DNA of 18,560 nucleotides from CAYSLC01 sp964431545. Its GTDB lineage: Bacteria; Desulfobacterota; Desulfobacteria; Desulfobacterales; JAABSP01. Shown here in pieces: positions 12,499-18,560 of this stretch. A program made the translations under genes and the position numbers. The notes below the pieces were generated by a model. That model saw nothing but the letters and a program-made list of their open reading frames with translations, had not been told where the DNA came from and did not search any database. The number at the start of each line of letters is the position of its first letter. The stretch's first letter is position 1. The stretch covers positions 1 to 18,560 of the forward strand of contig CAYSLC010000106.1 in assembly GCA_964431545.1 (NCBI GenBank), in the 5' to 3' direction.

Positions 12499-13824
12499 TT
12501 GGACCGAACCGTATACGTGGAGAGCTTGGGGTGCGCCCGGAACCAGGTGGACAGCGGGGCGATGGAAGAGAGCCTCCGGGCCGCCGGCTGGCGGATCGGG
12601 GAGGATCCCGCCGAGGCCGAGGTGATCGTGGTCAATACGTGCAGCTTCATCGAGCCGGCCGTGGAGGAGTCCATCGAGACCATCCTCGACCTGGCACGGC
12701 TCAAGGAAGGGGGGCGTTGCCGCCGGCTCATCGTGGCCGGGTGCCTGCCGGAGCGGTTCCGGGAGGAGATCGTGGGGGCCCTCCCCGAGGTGGACGTCTT
12801 CCTGGGCACCGGCGCCTTCGCCCAAGTGGCCGCCGCGGCCGAGGACCGGCTCAAGTCGGTCATCGTTCTGCCCGACCCGGAGGCGGTCTCCCCGTCGGGC
12901 GGGAGCGCGGCATCCGCCCACGGAAGCCCCTCGGCCTACCTGAAGATCGCCGAGGGGTGCGCCCGGCGGTGCACCTACTGCGCCATTCCCAAACTCCGGG
13001 GCCGCCATCGGAGCCGTCCCCAGGCGTCGATCCTCGCAGAGGCCGAGGCCCTGCTCGCCAAAGGGGTCCGGGAACTGGTCCTGGTGGCCCAGGAGACCAC
13101 CGCCTACGGCCGGGATCTCAAGGGGCCCGCCGCCTGCCTGGCCGGGCTCCTGATCGCGCTGTCCGACCTCTCCGGAGAGGGCCGGTGGATCCGATTCCTC
13201 TACGGCCATCCCGACACCATCGACGACCGCCTCATCGAGACGGTGGCGTCCCGGCCGAACATCTGCTCCTACTACGACATCCCGGTCCAGCACGCCAGCG
13301 ATCCGGTGCTCAAGCGGATGGGGAGGACCCACTCGGCGGACGACCTCCACCGGCTCTTTTCCCGGATCCGGGAGATCGACGGGTCGGCCGCCCTTCGGAC
13401 CACGGCCATCGTGGGCTTCCCTGGGGAGACCGACCAGGATTTCCAGCGTCTGGTGGACTTTGTCCGCCGGATCCGCTTCGACCATCTGGGGGTCTTTCCC
13501 TATTCCGATGCCGACGACCTCCCCTCCCACTTTCTCTCCAGCCACGTCCCCCCAAAAGTGGCCCAAAAGCGCCACGACCGCCTCATGGCCCTCCAGCGGG
13601 AGATCTCCGAGGAGAAACTGGGGGTCTGGGTGGGGGAGGATCTCGATGTCCTCGTGGAAAACAGGCCGGAGCCGGGGGTTTTCGAGGGACGAACCTACTT
13701 CCAGGCCCCGGAGGTGGACGGCCTCACCTACGTCCGCGGGGAGGCCGTGCCGCTCGGTTCCTTCTGCCGAACCCGAATCTCGGATGCCCTGGAGTACGAC
13801 CTGGTGGGGGAACCCCGACCATGA
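12499..13824 (+). CDS. rimO: Ribosomal protein S12 methylthiotransferase RimO
   Basis: A 441-residue radical SAM methylthiotransferase that adds a methylthio group to the conserved Asp of ribosomal protein S12. The N-terminal UPF0004 domain has its three cluster ligands: Cys12 in SLGCARNQVDS, Cys48 in NTCSFI and Cys82 in GCLPER. The radical SAM motif is EGCARRCTYCAIP with Cys154, Cys158 and Cys161. The C-terminal 65 residues form the TRAM domain. The pattern SLGCARNQVDSG and the overall length favour RimO over the tRNA enzyme MiaB. The start is TTG at 12499, supported by the GGAAGGGG sequence at the end of etfA and the perfect family match from the first residue (MDRTVYVESLGC). Its stop overlaps the next ATG by four bases (ATGA). 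Confidence 0.95.
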   Translation: MDRTVYVESLGCARNQVDSGAMEESLRAAGWRIGEDPAEAEVIVVNTCSFIEPAVEESIETILDLARLKEGGRCRRLIVAGCLPERFREEIVGALPEVDVFLGTGAFAQVAAAAEDRLKSVIVLPDPEAVSPSGGSAASAHGSPSAYLKIAEGCARRCTYCAIPKLRGRHRSRPQASILAEAEALLAKGVRELVLVAQETTAYGRDLKGPAACLAGLLIALSDLSGEGRWIRFLYGHPDTIDDRLIETVASRPNICSYYDIPVQHASDPVLKRMGRTHSADDLHRLFSRIREIDGSAALRTTAIVGFPGETDQDFQRLVDFVRRIRFDHLGVFPYSDADDLPSHFLSSHVPPKVAQKRHDRLMALQREISEEKLGVWVGEDLDVLVENRPEPGVFEGRTYFQAPEVDGLTYVRGEAVPLGSFCRTRISDALEYDLVGEPRP

Positions 13825-14801
13825 CCGATCTCAAGTCCCGGATCATGGCGGCGGTGGAAGGCGACCTGGCCGGCATCGAGACCGCCCTCCGGGAGAACCT
13901 CGCCCCCCAGGTGGAGATCGTCTCCCGGTGCGCCGACCACATCCTGTTTGGCGGCGGCAAGCGGCTCCGGCCACTGCTCATGGTCCTTTGCGCACGGCTC
14001 TGCGGATACGAAGGGACCTTCGACAAGACCCTGTCGACGGTCTTCGAGTACCTCCACGCCGCCACCCTGCTCCACGACGACCTGGTGGACGGCGCCACCC
14101 TCCGCCGGAAGCGGGAGGTGGCCCACGCCGTCTTCGGCAACGCCACGGCGATCCTGGTGGGGGATTTTCTCCTGGCCCGGTCGCTCTCCATCGCCACGGA
14201 GACCGGAAGCATCCGGATCATGAAGATCATCGCCGGCATCACCGAACAGATGTCCCAGGGGGAGATCGACCAGCTCCACCGGAAGGGGGACACGGCCCTC
14301 ACCGAGGCGGAGTACATGGCGGTGATCCACCGGAAGACGGCGGTTCTCATGGAGGGGGCCTGCCGGGTGGGGGCGCTGTTGGCCGGTGCCGATGAAGAAC
14401 AGGAGGACCACCTTGGCCGGTTCGGGGCCCACCTCGGCATGACCTTCCAGATGGCCGACGATCTCCTCGACTACACCGCCGAGACCGGGGAGCTGGGCAA
14501 GACGGCAGGCGCCGACCTGCGGGAGGGGAAGCTGACCCTGCCGGTCATCCGGGCGTTGGCCGCGGCCGACGGCACCCAGCGCCGGTTCATGACCCAGGTG
14601 ATCCGGGAGGCGGATCCCTCTCCGGAGATCTTCTCCGCCTTCCTTTCGATCCTCGACGCCCGCGGCGGCATCCGGTACACCCGGGACCTGGCCCGGGATC
14701 ACGCGGCCAAGGCCAAGGCGGCCCTGGACGATTTCCCGGACGGTCCGACCCGCCGAACCCTTGTCCACATCGCCGATTACGCCCTGCTGCGGCGAACCTA
14801 A
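13821..14801 (+). CDS. Long-chain all-trans polyprenyl diphosphate synthase (IspB/HepT-like)
   Basis: A 326-residue prenyltransferase that condenses isopentenyl diphosphate onto an allylic primer. Conserved points: GGGKRLRP at 44-51, first Asp-rich motif DDLVD at 86-90 followed by GATLRRKR, and second Asp-rich motif DDLLD at 213-217. The residues before the first motif, LHAATLLH, are small where short-chain enzymes carry a bulky aromatic floor, which favours a long-chain product such as the octaprenyl or longer tail of menaquinone. Exact chain length cannot be read. The start ATG at 13821 overlaps the rimO stop (ATGA), so the frame running upstream through rimO is a shadow. It is followed 24 bases later by a secreted protein gene. 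Confidence 0.93.
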   Translation: MTDLKSRIMAAVEGDLAGIETALRENLAPQVEIVSRCADHILFGGGKRLRPLLMVLCARLCGYEGTFDKTLSTVFEYLHAATLLHDDLVDGATLRRKREVAHAVFGNATAILVGDFLLARSLSIATETGSIRIMKIIAGITEQMSQGEIDQLHRKGDTALTEAEYMAVIHRKTAVLMEGACRVGALLAGADEEQEDHLGRFGAHLGMTFQMADDLLDYTAETGELGKTAGADLREGKLTLPVIRALAAADGTQRRFMTQVIREADPSPEIFSAFLSILDARGGIRYTRDLARDHAAKAKAALDDFPDGPTRRTLVHIADYALLRRT

Positions 14802-14825
14802 CCCGTTTCGGAGGTAACACCGACA

Positions 14826-16142
14826 ATGGCCCCCCGACCCTGTTTTCCATCGCCCTTTTCCCGGTCCTCCCTGCGCCTTCTGGTCTGCGGGTTCATCCTT
14901 TCGGTCGCCCTGACTCCGCCGGCCGCGGCCCGGCCGACGGCCGGGGAACGGCCCGACGGAACGCCCGACAAACGGATCATCCGGGTGGTGGGGACGGCGG
15001 AGCCGACGGAGGATCCCGCCGGGTCCAAGGAGGCCGCCATCGGCAACGGTCTGGGGGCGGCCCTGGACCGGGCGGCCCTGGAGGTGGTGTCCGACGACCT
15101 CTGGGAAGCCCATTTCCCCCTCATCCTGGAGGCGCTCCACCGGGAGACCGACGCGCTCATCGAGAGCTACCGTCCCCTCTCCGAGGGCCATGTGGCCGGC
15201 GGCCGCTACCGGATCCTGGTGGAAGCGACCATCTCCACGGCCGTTCTCCGGGAACGCCTCTCCGGAATCGGGGCCCCGCCACCGGCGGAGAGCCCGTCCG
15301 GGGAGCCCGGGGTGTCGACGGAGCTGCCCCGGCTCCTCTTCTTCATCTCGGAGCAGGGGATCGCCGACGCCGTCCCCCGGTTCTGGTGGGGGGACGCGCC
15401 GATCCCCATCCGCTCCTTCTCCGAAATCGCCATGGTCGACGCGCTCAAGTCCAAGGGCTTTCCGGTGATCGAGCCGGGGATGGAGGGCGAAGAGAGCGCC
15501 CTCATCGAGGCGATCCCCGATATTCCGAACCTCCCGGTCGACAGGGCCGCCGCGCTGGGTCGGGAGTTCGGGGCGGACGCCGTGATCCTGGGCAGCGCCC
15601 TGGCCCAGAAACCCCTCAACATCATCGGCGAGGATGTCTCTTCGTTCAAAGGGTCGGTGGACGCGGAGGCGGTCTGGACGGCCACCGGGGAGACCGCCGG
15701 GACCGTCTCCGAGACCGCCGTGGAACTCAACTCCGACGAGATCGCCGGGGGCATGGACGCCCTGTCCAAGGCGGGAACCGTGGCCGCCGAGGCGTTGTCG
15801 GAGATCCTGAAGAAAGGGTGGGAGAAGAAGGCCCGCACCGAGGGGATGGTCCGGGTCATCGTGGGCGGAACCCAGGACCTGGGCCGGTTCGTGATGTTCC
15901 GCAAGGCCCTCGCGGGGGTCCCCGGGGTGGCCGGCATTCAAATCAGCGAGATGCGGCACAACGAGGCGGCCATCGACGTGACCTTCGGGGACGGCGGGCG
16001 CCTGCTCTGGGAGGCCCTGGAGGCCGAGGACTTCGACGCCTTCGGGCTCAAGCTTTACGAGGCGACGGAGCGGGAACTGCGCATCGAACTGCTGCCCGGC
16101 GATACCGAACCGGAATCCCCGGCGACACCGGAGGAGGGATAG
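14826..16142 (+). CDS. Secreted protein of unknown function with FlgT-like N-terminal pattern
   Basis: A 438-residue protein that I cannot assign to a named family. A signal peptide runs to about residue 36 (SLRLLVCGFILSVALTPPAAA). Residues 50-150 (RIIRVVGTAEP, then many small and acidic residues and GRYRILVEATISTAVLRERL) recall the N-terminal domain of FlgT-like or LPP20-like periplasmic proteins. The middle (about 165-320) has LPRLLFFISEQG, a segment ending VIEPGM, and REFGADAVILGSALAQ, as in proteins with a TolB-like alpha/beta domain. The last 85 residues (MVRVIVGGTQDLGRFVMFRKAL onward) form a separate alpha/beta domain. GGAGGT lies eight bases before the ATG. It sits tightly between the polyprenyl synthase and a phospholipid synthesis gene (four bases on), so an envelope role is plausible. 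No flagellar gene is nearby. Confidence 0.8.
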   Translation: MAPRPCFPSPFSRSSLRLLVCGFILSVALTPPAAARPTAGERPDGTPDKRIIRVVGTAEPTEDPAGSKEAAIGNGLGAALDRAALEVVSDDLWEAHFPLILEALHRETDALIESYRPLSEGHVAGGRYRILVEATISTAVLRERLSGIGAPPPAESPSGEPGVSTELPRLLFFISEQGIADAVPRFWWGDAPIPIRSFSEIAMVDALKSKGFPVIEPGMEGEESALIEAIPDIPNLPVDRAAALGREFGADAVILGSALAQKPLNIIGEDVSSFKGSVDAEAVWTATGETAGTVSETAVELNSDEIAGGMDALSKAGTVAAEALSEILKKGWEKKARTEGMVRVIVGGTQDLGRFVMFRKALAGVPGVAGIQISEMRHNEAAIDVTFGDGGRLLWEALEAEDFDAFGLKLYEATERELRIELLPGDTEPESPATPEEG

Positions 16143-16146
16143 GGCC

Positions 16147-16704
16147 ATGACCCCTCCCCGGCTGACCATCAACATCCCCAACATCCTTACCCTGATCCGG
16201 ATCCTGCTGATCCCCCTGTTCATCATCGCCCTGTTGAACGGGATCCGCTCCTTTGCCCTGTTCATCTTCATCATCGCCGCCGTGAGCGACGCCCTGGACG
16301 GCCTGGCGGCGCGGTGGCTCAACCAGAGAACGATTTTGGGCGCCTACCTCGATCCCATCGCGGACAAGCTGCTCATCGTCTCCTCCTTCATCTGCCTGGC
16401 GATCCTGGGGGTGATTCCGGATTGGCTGGCGGTGATCGTCCTGAGCCGGGACGTCCTGATCCTGGTGGGGATCGCCATCCTGAAGATGATGGAGACCAGC
16501 GTCGAGATCAGCCCCAGTCCGATCAGCAAGTCGACCACCGCGGTCCAGCTCTTCACCGCCGGCGTGATCCTGCTCGATCCCGATTTCCCGCTGAACATCT
16601 GGCTCTACTACATCACCGCCGGACTCACGGTCGTCTCCGGATTCCACTACGTCTACCTGGGCATGAACCTGCTCCAGGACGAACCGGACGGCCCGACGGA
16701 ATAA
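16147..16704 (+). CDS. CDP-alcohol phosphatidyltransferase, PgsA-like
   Basis: A 185-residue integral membrane enzyme, the length expected for phosphatidylglycerophosphate synthase, which joins CDP-diacylglycerol and glycerol 3-phosphate. The family motif DX2DG-X2-AR-X8-G-X3-D-X3-D is complete: Asp48, Asp51, Gly52, Ala55, Arg56, Gly65, Asp69, Asp73 in SDALDGLAARWLNQR and ILGAYLDPIADK. The N-terminus NIPNILTLIRILLIPLFI is typical of PgsA and its relatives. Five or six hydrophobic segments follow. Related enzymes that make cardiolipin or other phospholipids share these features, so the substrate is not certain. GGAGGGA lies seven bases before the ATG. It is the last intact gene of the series before a decayed sensory region. 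Confidence 0.88.
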   Translation: MTPPRLTINIPNILTLIRILLIPLFIIALLNGIRSFALFIFIIAAVSDALDGLAARWLNQRTILGAYLDPIADKLLIVSSFICLAILGVIPDWLAVIVLSRDVLILVGIAILKMMETSVEISPSPISKSTTAVQLFTAGVILLDPDFPLNIWLYYITAGLTVVSGFHYVYLGMNLLQDEPDGPTE

Positions 16705-16745
16705 GCCGAATCGAGGGAGGGGCCGGATGGAAGGCGAAGATCCAG

Positions 16746-17027
16746 ATGATGCCGGCCGAACGATGCCTCCAGGATGCAAACGCCGGGATCTCGGACGGGG
16801 AGATCGGACGCATCCGGGGGATGAGCCGATTCTATCCGAACCTGGTCCTGGTGGATGAACCGATCATCGAATCGAGGGATTTCGTGGCGTTCGAACTCTA
16901 CCTGTTCCTGCACCAAAAGAACGCGGAGGTGATTCCCGGGATCGAAGGGGCGCTGAGGGCGATGAAGTCGGACGGATCCTTTTATGGAATCCGAAGCCGG
17001 GTCCTCTCGGAGATCCTCGGGGAGTAG
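16746..17027 (+). pseudogene. Remnant of an SBP_bac_3-type periplasmic binding protein gene
   Basis: The readable frame gives MMPAERCLQDANAGISDGEI, then a segment ending YPNLVLVDEPI and ESRDFVAF, which match the early part of periplasmic SBP_bac_3 proteins. It jumps at once to ELYLFLHQKNAEVIPGIEGA and LRAMKSDGSFYGIR, which match their C-terminal end. I infer that the signal peptide and first strand are gone and that about 70-80 residues between DFVAF and ELYLFLH are deleted in frame. The same frame continues upstream to about 16707 without a start; a GGGAGGGG site at 16715-16722 precedes an ATG at 16727 that is in a different frame and soon stops. Such proteins often sit next to histidine kinases, and a kinase remnant follows 15 bases on. 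A short functional protein is possible but less likely. Confidence 0.65.
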
Positions 17028-17042
17028 CGGCCGGGGGCCGGG

Positions 17043-17392
17043 ATGATCCTGCTCGACCGGATCAGAAGCAGGCTGGATCACAAGCTGATGCTGAACATCC
17101 TGCTGTTCAGCGGGCTGCTCACCCTGAAGGAGGCGGATGCCGTCAATGTGCCCAGGGTTCCTTCCGTCTCTGTGTAAAGGACAACGGCATCGGAATCGAC
17201 CCCAGGTTCCATGAGCGCGTATTCCTGGTCTTCCAGCGACTGCACACGGCGGCGGAATATTCGGGGACGGGCATCGGCCTGGCCATCTGCAAGAAGATCA
17301 TCGAACGGCACGGGGGAAGGATCTGGGTGGAATCCGAGCCCGGAAACGGAGCCGCCTTTTATTTCACACTACCGAAACGATTGGAGTCATGA
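17043..17392 (+). pseudogene. Histidine kinase remnant: N-terminal anchor plus C-terminal half of the ATPase domain
   Basis: From ATG 17043 the frame gives MILLDRIRSRLDHKLMLNIL and LFSGLLTL, a typical N-terminal anchor start of a sensor kinase, then runs off to a stop at 17175-17177. In another frame, from about 17150 to the TGA at 17390-17392, lies the end of a HATPase_c domain: VKDNGIGIDPRF (G1 box), VFLVFQRLHT, SGTGIGLAICKKIIERHGG (G2 box) and IWVESEPGNGAAFYFTLP. The sensor, PAS-like linker, dimerisation helix with the phospho-accepting His, and N box are all missing, and the two parts are out of frame. The C-terminal frame has no start codon nearby. The junction is near 17127-17155. The old stop overlaps the next regulator gene by ATGA, showing the original operon order kinase-regulator. 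Confidence 0.8.
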
Positions 17393-17850
17393 TGGATTCC
17401 GAAGGTATGATCAAGTCGGCCCAGGTGTTACTGGTGGAGGACAACGAGGACGACGTGGAGCTGACCCTCGCCGCCCTGGAGGACTCCAAGGTCCGGATGG
17501 ACATCCATGTGGTCCCCGACGGGGTCCCGGCCATGGCGTTTCTGCGCAACGAAGGGGTGTACCGGGACAAACCGCGGCCCGACCTGATCCTGCTCGACCT
17601 GAACCTGCCGATCATGGACGGCCGGGATGTCTTGCGGGAGATCCGGAAGGATCCGGAGCTGACCGATATCCCGGTGGTGGTGCTCACCACGTCGCAGAGC
17701 GAGGAGGACATCCTGAAGATGTACGAACTCCATGCCAACTGCTACATCTCCAAGCCGGTCGACTTCCGGCAATTTTCAGAGGTGATCAAACAGATCGAAG
17801 GGTTCTGGCTCCAGCTGGTGAAGCTGCCGGCGAAAAGGGAACCCCGATGA
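17389..17850 (+). CDS. Single-domain response regulator, Rcp1-like
   Basis: A 153-residue receiver with no output domain. Acidic pocket residues Glu17 and Asp18 lie in LLVEDNEDDVEL, the phosphorylation site is Asp70 in LILLDLNLPIMDG, the switch Thr is in VVVLTTSQSEED near residue 100, and the conserved Lys is Lys122 in YISKPVDF. The EDNEDDVELT start and FLRNEGVYRDKPRPDLILLD stretch are typical of the Rcp1 group that pairs with phytochrome-like or PAS-type kinases. The ATG at 17389 overlaps the stop of the ruined kinase (ATGA); ATGs at 17392 and 17407 are alternatives. Its own partner kinase is destroyed, so if it is still expressed it must take phosphate from another kinase. Confidence 0.92.
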   Translation: MMDSEGMIKSAQVLLVEDNEDDVELTLAALEDSKVRMDIHVVPDGVPAMAFLRNEGVYRDKPRPDLILLDLNLPIMDGRDVLREIRKDPELTDIPVVVLTTSQSEEDILKMYELHANCYISKPVDFRQFSEVIKQIEGFWLQLVKLPAKREPR

Positions 17851-18443
17851 ATCCCCCCCTGGCCGTTCTCATCGTGGAGGACAATCCGGATGACTTCCTG
17901 ATCCTCCGCGAGCTTCTGGAATCGTCCGAGGAAGCGACCTTCCGCATCCACCACGAGGTCCGGATCGAAAGCGCGAAAACCACCGCGAAGCAAAACCCCA
18001 TCGAGGTGGCGATCATCGACCTGTCGCTTCCCGACAGCTTCGGCCTGGACACGTTCCGGACGTTTCACGACGCGTTTCCATCGATCCCCGTGGTGATCAT
18101 GACCGGCTACAAGGACCATGCGCTGGCCCTGAAGGCGGTGCAGGAAGGGGCCCAGGATTATCTCTACAAAGGGGAGTCCTCCTCGACCGCCATCATCCGA
18201 ACGCTGCGGCACGCCATCGAGCGCCAGCGGCTGACCACCCAGCTCAAGGAGGCGCTCGAACAGGTCAAACGACTCAAGGGGCTGCTGCCCATCTGTTCGG
18301 CCTGCAAGAATATCCGGGACGACCAGGGGTATTGGAAACGGATCGAAGCCTACATTTCAGAGCACTCGGAAGCGGAATTCAGCCACAGCATCTGCCCCGA
18401 TTGCGCCCGGAAACTCTATCCCGACCTGGGGATCTATGAATGA
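17847..18443 (+). CDS. Response regulator with C-terminal Cys-pair (zinc-ribbon-like) domain
   Basis: A 198-residue protein. The receiver domain (1-125) has Glu11 and Asp12 in LIVEDNPDD, phospho-site Asp58 in IIDLSLPDS and Lys108 in YLYKGES. A coiled helix (about 125-147, AIERQRLTTQLKEALEQVKR) links it to a tail with LPICSACKNIRDDQGYWKRI and SHSICPDCARKLYP. The pairs Cys150/Cys153 and Cys183/Cys186 suggest one bound zinc. This tail is common on signalling proteins of Desulfobacterota, but I know of no settled function. The ATG overlaps the stop of the previous regulator by four bases. The longer frame that begins near 17211 is an artefact of the lost kinase. Confidence 0.9.
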   Translation: MNPPLAVLIVEDNPDDFLILRELLESSEEATFRIHHEVRIESAKTTAKQNPIEVAIIDLSLPDSFGLDTFRTFHDAFPSIPVVIMTGYKDHALALKAVQEGAQDYLYKGESSSTAIIRTLRHAIERQRLTTQLKEALEQVKRLKGLLPICSACKNIRDDQGYWKRIEAYISEHSEAEFSHSICPDCARKLYPDLGIYE

Positions 18444-18469
18444 GGCCCGACGCCACCGCGCCCTCACCG

Positions 18470-18507
18470 AAAAAGACCCGGGGCCGATTGCCGCGCCCGG
18501 CCCCGGG
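18470..18507 (-). terminator. Intrinsic terminator for a minus-strand gene entering from the right
   Basis: A perfect 10-bp stem pairs CCCGGGGCCG (18477-18486) with CGGCCCCGGG (18498-18507) around an 11-base loop. Read on the minus strand it is followed by TC and then five T (18474-18470). On the + strand it is followed only by GGG, AAA and a few T, so there it would act weakly at most. It separates the regulator stop at 18443 from the convergent gene end at 18527. Confidence 0.7.
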
Positions 18508-18526
18508 GGGAAACCTTCTTGGAGAA

Positions 18527-18560
18527 TCAGACGACGCGCTGGACGATGGTCCGCTGGTGG
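18527..18560 (-). CDS. C-terminal end of an unidentified minus-strand gene
   Basis: The minus strand reads HQRTIVQRVV followed by TGA at 18529-18527. It is backed by the terminator-like hairpin about 20 bases beyond the stop and by the convergent layout. Only ten codons are visible, too few to name a family, and the rest lies outside the window. Confidence 0.4.
   Translation of the reverse strand, partial: HQRTIVQRVV

Noticed and set aside
12531..13820. Upstream extension of the polyprenyl synthase frame through rimO
   Set aside because: Low-complexity shadow of rimO; the conserved protein begins at the ATGA overlap at 13821.
13728..16322. Long minus-strand frame opposite rimO end, polyprenyl synthase and the secreted protein gene
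   Set aside because: Spans several clear + strand genes and has low-complexity composition without motifs or a ribosome site.
17211..17846. Upstream extension of the second response regulator to an ATG at 17211
   Set aside because: The extension runs through the kinase remnant and first regulator in a wrong phase; the ATGA overlap at 17847 gives the natural start.
1..18560. CRISPR array, tRNA, rRNA, insertion sequence or phage genes
   Set aside because: I looked for regular direct repeats, cloverleaf segments, transposase or integrase motifs and saw none.

Overview
The window looks like chromosomal DNA of a GC-rich, anaerobic, Gram-negative bacterium, most likely a Desulfobacterota (former Deltaproteobacteria) member or a relative. 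The case rests on a [NiFe]-hydrogenase maturation cluster, ETF genes next to a long-chain polyprenyl diphosphate synthase of the kind used for quinone tails, an Rcp1-type response regulator followed by a regulator with a Cys-pair tail, and a chemoreceptor of the HAMP-less type common in that group. No rRNA, tRNA, CRISPR array, transposase or integrase was seen. The lineage is an inference.

Left part (1-3490). The 3' end of a transglutaminase-like (KY-type) protein gene is followed by an apparent two-gene sensory unit: a secreted NMT1/THI5-type substrate-binding protein and a methyl-accepting chemotaxis protein with a large, all-helical periplasmic sensor. No ABC permease or ATPase lies nearby, so the binding protein probably feeds the receptor rather than a transporter. 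By eye this part is lower in GC than what follows.

Centre (3704-12494). A hydrogenase maturation protease gene overlaps hypC; then come hypF, hypD, hypE and apbE on the + strand. hypA, hypB and the hydrogenase subunits are absent. Between hypC and hypF, on the opposite strand, sits a 52-codon gene for a very basic SH3/KOW-like protein with a perfect consensus promoter (TTGACA, 18 bases, TATAAT) and a good ribosome binding site. A promoter-like sequence and a rho-independent terminator precede etfB and etfA.

Right part (12499-16704). rimO, a long-chain polyprenyl diphosphate synthase gene (ATGA overlap with rimO), a secreted protein of unknown function and a PgsA-like CDP-alcohol phosphatidyltransferase gene are closely packed and probably form one transcription unit with etfBA.

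Right end (16705-18560). This is a decayed sensory operon: the remnant of an SBP_bac_3-type periplasmic protein that seems to lack both its N-terminus and an internal segment, then a histidine kinase reduced to its N-terminal membrane anchor and the C-terminal half of its ATPase domain in different frames, then two intact response regulators joined by ATGA overlaps. A strong hairpin with a T-run on the minus strand closes the region, facing the tail of a minus-strand gene that runs out of the window. So the window carries two sensory modules built on binding proteins, one intact at the left and one apparently ruined at the right, flanking housekeeping and hydrogenase-maturation genes.
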